A stretch of DNA of 8,439 nucleotides from Candidatus Latescibacterota bacterium (GTDB lineage Bacteria; JAAXHH01), in the NCBI GenBank assembly GCA_022821935.1, contig JAJECR010000296.1, forward strand, positions 1 to 8,439, in the 5' to 3' direction. Under the pieces are notes generated by a model. The model did no database searches, was not told the origin of the DNA, and saw nothing but the letters and a program-made list of their open reading frames with translations. Positions 4,936 through 8,439 of this stretch are shown in pieces; position 1 is the first letter of the stretch; each line of letters starts with the position of its first letter. The position numbers were made by a program, and so were the translations under genes.

Positions 4936-6258
4936 ATGCTGACCACCGTGCTATCGGCGATTTTCGTCCTCGGGCTGCTGGTCTTCTTCCATGAACTGGG
5001 CCACTTCCTGGCCGCCAAGCGCATGGGTATCCGGGTGGAGCGGTTCTCCCTTGGGTTTCCGCCCAAGATGATCGGAAAGACCGTGGGAGACACCGAGTAC
5101 TGTATCTCCTGGATCCCCCTGGGCGGCTATGTGAAAATGGCCGGTGAACAACCCGACAGCCAGTCGGAAGAGAACGGCGGCGAACCCTGGGAGTTCCAGT
5201 CCAAGTCCGTGGGCGCGCGCGCCTTCGTAATCGCGGCGGGTCCTGGAGCGAATTTCATCCTCGCCTTCATCATATTCTGGCTGTTCTACGTGACCATGGG
5301 TGTAATGCTCGTCGACACGACCACCGTCGGCCGGGTGGACGGCGGAAGCCCCTACGCCGCGGCGGGGTTGCAGGTCGGCGATGAAATACTGGAAATTGAC
5401 CAAACGCCCGTCGATACGTGGGAAGATGTGTTTGACCGGCTCACATCCGGTACGGCGGCATCCCTGGCACTGAAGGTGAGACGCGATGGGCAGGACCGCA
5501 CGGTTGAAGTGAGGTACGACGGTGTGAGTCCGGCGGAACGGATGGCCGGTCTGGACTATTTCCGGGCGTCGGCCGTGAGCACGGTCATACCGGATTCTCC
5601 CGCGGAGAAGGCCGGTTTGAGGTCAGGAGATGTCATCACTTCGGTAGAAGGCGTCCCGGTTACGCAGTGGTACGAGATGGTCGAACTGATTCGCGAACGG
5701 CCGGGCATGGAAACCACGGTATCCTGGAGCCGGAACGGTCAGCCTCACCAGGTCAGCGTCGTCCCCAATACGGCCCAGGATCTGGATCGGGAGACCGGGG
5801 ACGTCATCGATATCGGCCAGATCGGCATTACCCAGCAGGACCACATGAAACGCAGTCCGATCGGGTTCGTCTCGTCCATCGGCCTGGCCGGAACGCAACT
5901 GGCGGGCGTCACCTACACCATACTCGGTTTCGTCAAGAAGCTGGTCATGGGCCAGGTGTCCACCGACTCGGTGGGCGGTCCCATCGCCATCGCCCAGATG
6001 GCGGGCGACAGCGCACGCCAGGGCGCGACCAGTCTCTTCAGCTTCATGGCCTTCCTGAGCATAAACCTCGCCATACTCAACCTGCTGCCCATACCCGCGC
6101 TGGACGGCGGCCAGCTGCTCATCCTGGGCGTCGAGAAGGTGATCCGGCGGCCGCTTTCCCTCAGGTACCGCCTGATATGGCAGCAGACGGGCATGGCCCT
6201 GCTGCTTTTGCTCATGGTATTCGTTGTTTTCAACGACGTTACGCGGATATTCCGGTAA
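4936..6258 (+). CDS. rseP: RIP metalloprotease RseP (site-2 protease, M50 family, two PDZ domains)
   Basis: Zinc intramembrane protease of the cytoplasmic membrane. In E. coli it makes the second cut in the anti-sigma factor RseA and clears remnant signal peptides. The 440-aa protein (E. coli 450) has HELGH at 19-23 (zinc ligands His19 and His23, catalytic Glu20) in the first membrane helix. The conserved FSLGFPPK and PLGGYVKMAGE segments follow, then a second helix (about 97-125). PDZ1 is about 130-195 and PDZ2 about 212-276, each with a GD-x-I core (GDEILEI, GDVITSV). The third zinc ligand, Asp390, is in NLLPIPALDGGQ (382-393), followed by a last membrane helix (about 413-432). Start is ATG 4936 with GGAG (4924-4927) at 8-nt spacing. 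No anti-sigma substrate gene is visible nearby, so a stress-response role cannot be judged here; signal-peptide clearance fits any host. Confidence 0.96.
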   Translation: MLTTVLSAIFVLGLLVFFHELGHFLAAKRMGIRVERFSLGFPPKMIGKTVGDTEYCISWIPLGGYVKMAGEQPDSQSEENGGEPWEFQSKSVGARAFVIAAGPGANFILAFIIFWLFYVTMGVMLVDTTTVGRVDGGSPYAAAGLQVGDEILEIDQTPVDTWEDVFDRLTSGTAASLALKVRRDGQDRTVEVRYDGVSPAERMAGLDYFRASAVSTVIPDSPAEKAGLRSGDVITSVEGVPVTQWYEMVELIRERPGMETTVSWSRNGQPHQVSVVPNTAQDLDRETGDVIDIGQIGITQQDHMKRSPIGFVSSIGLAGTQLAGVTYTILGFVKKLVMGQVSTDSVGGPIAIAQMAGDSARQGATSLFSFMAFLSINLAILNLLPIPALDGGQLLILGVEKVIRRPLSLRYRLIWQQTGMALLLLLMVFVVFNDVTRIFR

Positions 6259-6280
6259 ACACGTGATGACAGGTGCGAAC

Positions 6281-8439
6281 ATGAAGGCGGAACGCTGGTC
6301 GGCCGCAAAAATAATGGTCTGGGGAATCCTGCTGGCCTGCGTGGTGACGGCCGGCATCCATTCTCCCCGTCACGCCCTCGGCCAGGTGAACCGCGCCAAG
6401 GCCCTGGAGTACTATGCCCAGGGCGGCCTCTACGACGCGCAGAATGACCCCGTCAACGCGATCAAGTCCTATCTGCAGGCCCTCGAGTACGATCCGACCT
6501 CCGCCGAGATTCACACCGCGCTGGCCGTGGACTACTACCGCTTGAATCAACGCGACAACGCGCGGCAGCACGCCGGGAAGGCTGTGGAACTGGATTCGAC
6601 GGCGACGGACGCGTGGTTCGTGCTAGGAAGGTACAACGCCGACCTGGGCAGGTATCTGCCGGCCCGGACCGCCTTCGAGCGGGTCGTCTCGCTGGAACCG
6701 GGAAACATCGAAGCGCATATCGCCCTGTCGCAACTGTCGGAACGCCTGAACGACGGGGAGGCCGCTCTGCGCGCGCTGGAGACGGTGAGCCGCCTGGCCC
6801 CCCGCAACGCCGAATTCCATTTCAAACTGGCCGACGCCTACCGCAAGAGAGAGATGTACGACAAGGCGATCATCGCGTTGCAGAAGGTCCTTGACGACTA
6901 CCCGGATTCGATCCCCGCGCGGGTAGCCCTGACGGAAATCTACGAGTTAAGGGGGCAATGGGACCGGGCCGTGGCCATGTACCGGGAGATCATCACCCTG
7001 GGACCCGACCGGGAAGCTGCCCTGAGGCGCCGGTTAGCGCGGATCCTGATGTTTCTGGGCAGGCCCGACGAAGCGGTCGCCGAGTACCGGCTGCTGCTTG
7101 AGTCCAATCGGACTTCCCCGGCGCTGTGGGCGGAACTGAGCAACGCTTACCAGGCCGGCGGCCATGCCGATCAGGCGCTGGCGATCCTCCAGGAGGGCCT
7201 GGATGTTCATCCGGACGCGCCGGAACTCCACGGAGCCCTTGGAGAAGTGCTGCTCGGCCAGGACAGGCCGGAAGAGGCCGTCGCCCCGTTGACGAAGGCC
7301 GTCTCGCTGAACGGGGAAGAAGCGAGGCACTGGATCAACCTCGGTCGGGCGTACCGGGGAACCGGGCGTCTCGAACAGGCCGTGAACACGTTGAAAGAAG
7401 GCCTGGACGTCATGGGGGAAAACCCCGATCTCTTCATGCACCTCGGATTCGCTTACCAGGAATCCGGCGCTCATCCCCTTGCCGTCGCCGCATTCAAATC
7501 GGCCATCCGGGTGGATTCCGGACATGCGCGTAGCCGGATTGCGCTGGGATACGCCCTCATTGAACAGGGCACGTTGCAGGACGGGATCGCCGCCTTGAAA
7601 GAGGGCGTGGAGTCGCTGCCGGACGACGTCACCTTGCGCCTGAACCTGGCGAACATCTACCTCGAAAACGAAATGTACAACCAGTCCATCGACCAGGCTC
7701 AGAAAAGCATCGGGATAAACCGTCACGATCCCCGGGGATGGATCAGCCTGAGTCTGGCCTATCTGCGGCAGGACAAGCACGAACAGGCGGAGCGCGTGCT
7801 CAACCAAGCCCTGTCGTTCCTGCCGGAGATTCCCGAGCTTCACCTGTACCTGGGCGTCAGCTACCTGTCCCGCGAGGCATTCGAACAGGCGGGGACGCAT
7901 TTTCGAAAGGTAACGGATCTCAACCCGGCAGATGGGCGGGGATGGATAAACCTCGGCCTCGTCCACCTGCGCCAGGAAGACTTCGAAGGCGGTATCCGGA
8001 TCCTTCGGGACGGCCTCGAAATCGACCCGGAGAACCCTGAACTCTGGTTCTACCTCGGCTACGCCCATACGGAGCAGGAAAAATACGAGGAAGCCATCGA
8101 GATCACGGAACGTGCGGTAGCGCGCTTCCAGGCTAACCACCGCCTCCATTTCCTGCTCGCTCAGAACTACGACCAGTCGGGCCAGTTCGACAAGGCCGTG
8201 GCCACTTTCGAGACCGCCCTGGCCATCGATCCCGACGACATCTACACGCTGAACTACCTGGGATACATACTGGCCGACCGGGGCCTGCGACTGGACGAAG
8301 CCAAGGTGATGATCGAGAAAGCGCTCGAGCAGAGCCCGGAAAACGGGGCGTTCCTGGATAGCCTGGGATGGGTGTATTTCAGGCTGGGCGACTACCGGAA
8401 AGCGCGGTTCTACGTGGAAAAAGCCCTCCAGTTCGAAGA
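6281..8439 (+). CDS. Exported or membrane-anchored protein with about 20 TPR repeats, 3'-truncated by window edge
   Basis: The frame stays open from ATG 6281 to the end of the window, 719 residues visible with no stop. The start has AGGTG (6271-6275) 5 nt upstream; an in-frame ATG at 6266 would add MTGAN but has no better ribosome-binding site. Residues 1-34 are a basic segment, a hydrophobic core (11-26) and HALG before Gln35, which reads as a signal peptide with a possible signal peptidase I site (A-L-G/Q). LLAC at 17-20 could also be a lipobox, though hydrophobic residues continue after Cys20. From about residue 37 to the edge, roughly 20 contiguous 34-residue TPR units follow, with the usual small and aromatic positions (LGxxY, A at 20, P near 32). 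The last two units contain NYLGYILADRG and LDSLGWVYFRLGDY, resembling the NALGY/DSLGWV block of long bacterial TPR proteins such as P. aeruginosa PA4667. TPR arrays scaffold protein complexes; the partner is unknown. It follows rseP by 22 nt and is probably co-transcribed. Confidence 0.92.
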   Translation, partial: MKAERWSAAKIMVWGILLACVVTAGIHSPRHALGQVNRAKALEYYAQGGLYDAQNDPVNAIKSYLQALEYDPTSAEIHTALAVDYYRLNQRDNARQHAGKAVELDSTATDAWFVLGRYNADLGRYLPARTAFERVVSLEPGNIEAHIALSQLSERLNDGEAALRALETVSRLAPRNAEFHFKLADAYRKREMYDKAIIALQKVLDDYPDSIPARVALTEIYELRGQWDRAVAMYREIITLGPDREAALRRRLARILMFLGRPDEAVAEYRLLLESNRTSPALWAELSNAYQAGGHADQALAILQEGLDVHPDAPELHGALGEVLLGQDRPEEAVAPLTKAVSLNGEEARHWINLGRAYRGTGRLEQAVNTLKEGLDVMGENPDLFMHLGFAYQESGAHPLAVAAFKSAIRVDSGHARSRIALGYALIEQGTLQDGIAALKEGVESLPDDVTLRLNLANIYLENEMYNQSIDQAQKSIGINRHDPRGWISLSLAYLRQDKHEQAERVLNQALSFLPEIPELHLYLGVSYLSREAFEQAGTHFRKVTDLNPADGRGWINLGLVHLRQEDFEGGIRILRDGLEIDPENPELWFYLGYAHTEQEKYEEAIEITERAVARFQANHRLHFLLAQNYDQSGQFDKAVATFETALAIDPDDIYTLNYLGYILADRGLRLDEAKVMIEKALEQSPENGAFLDSLGWVYFRLGDYRKARFYVEKALQFE

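Noticed and set aside
3432..5093. Long open frame (553 codons) on the minus strand opposite dxr
   Set aside because: It is fully antisense to dxr, whose active-site residues all match the family. Its translation is a low-complexity Arg/Gly/His-rich mix typical of the shadow frame of GC-rich coding DNA, with no recognisable domain and no ribosome-binding site.
4936..6258. Idea that rseP lies in a sigma-E/RseA-type stress operon
   Set aside because: No extracytoplasmic sigma factor, anti-sigma factor or DegS-like gene is in the window; rseP is placed here by the general lipid/translation cluster found in many bacteria.
5667..6266. 199-codon + strand frame overlapping rseP in another phase
   Set aside because: Translation is Arg/Gly/His-rich without domain character, while rseP in the same region carries PDZ2 and the LDG zinc motif.
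7034..8149. 371-codon open frame on the minus strand opposite the TPR gene
   Set aside because: It mirrors the TPR repeats in the antisense frame, so it looks periodic, but the + strand frame has clear TPR consensus and a signal peptide. A shadow frame.
1..8439. Search for CRISPR, insertion sequence, phage, toxin-antitoxin or biosynthetic cassette
   Set aside because: All eight genes are co-directional core genes with even composition. No transposase, terminal inverted repeats, spaced direct repeats or integrase were seen.

Overview
The window is one run of co-directional (+ strand) housekeeping genes from a GC-rich, probably diderm bacterium. In order it holds the 3' part of rpsB, then tsf, frr, uppS, cdsA, dxr (ispC), rseP, and the 5' part of a long tetratricopeptide-repeat (TPR) protein that runs off the right edge. 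Apart from one missing member, this is the widely conserved rpsB-tsf-pyrH-frr-uppS-cdsA-dxr-rseP cluster. The high GC, GTG starts and divergence of the proteins suggest an under-sampled phylum, perhaps near the Gemmatimonadota/Latescibacterota (FCB) side. That placement is a guess and nothing in the window proves it.

Left part (1-1839), translation: ribosomal protein uS2, a short-form elongation factor Ts (198 aa) and ribosome recycling factor. The UMP kinase gene pyrH, normally between tsf and frr, is absent. The tsf-frr gap is only 60 nt and contains a hairpin followed by TTTT that looks like a weak intrinsic terminator.

Middle part (1893-4829), envelope lipids: uppS makes undecaprenyl diphosphate, the lipid carrier for cell-wall sugars. 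cdsA makes CDP-diacylglycerol for phospholipids. dxr commits carbon to the MEP isoprenoid pathway that supplies UppS. The cdsA-dxr gap holds a degenerate tandem repeat with a 22-bp period that reaches back into the end of cdsA. dxr carries its own in-frame 18-bp duplication, which encodes a charged D/R/P linker.

Right part (4936-8439), envelope quality control: rseP encodes a site-2 intramembrane protease with two PDZ domains. It has a possible promoter and a strong hairpin in its 106-nt leader. It is followed after 22 nt by an exported or membrane-anchored protein of at least 719 aa with about 20 contiguous TPR units, in the place where many diderms have bamA.

No mobile element, CRISPR array, tRNA or rRNA was seen, and no gene-free stretch exceeds 115 nt. 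I found no convincing new multi-gene system. The points worth a second look are the pyrH gap, the two repeat tracts, the TPR gene and its 68-residue higher-order repeat, and the structured leaders.
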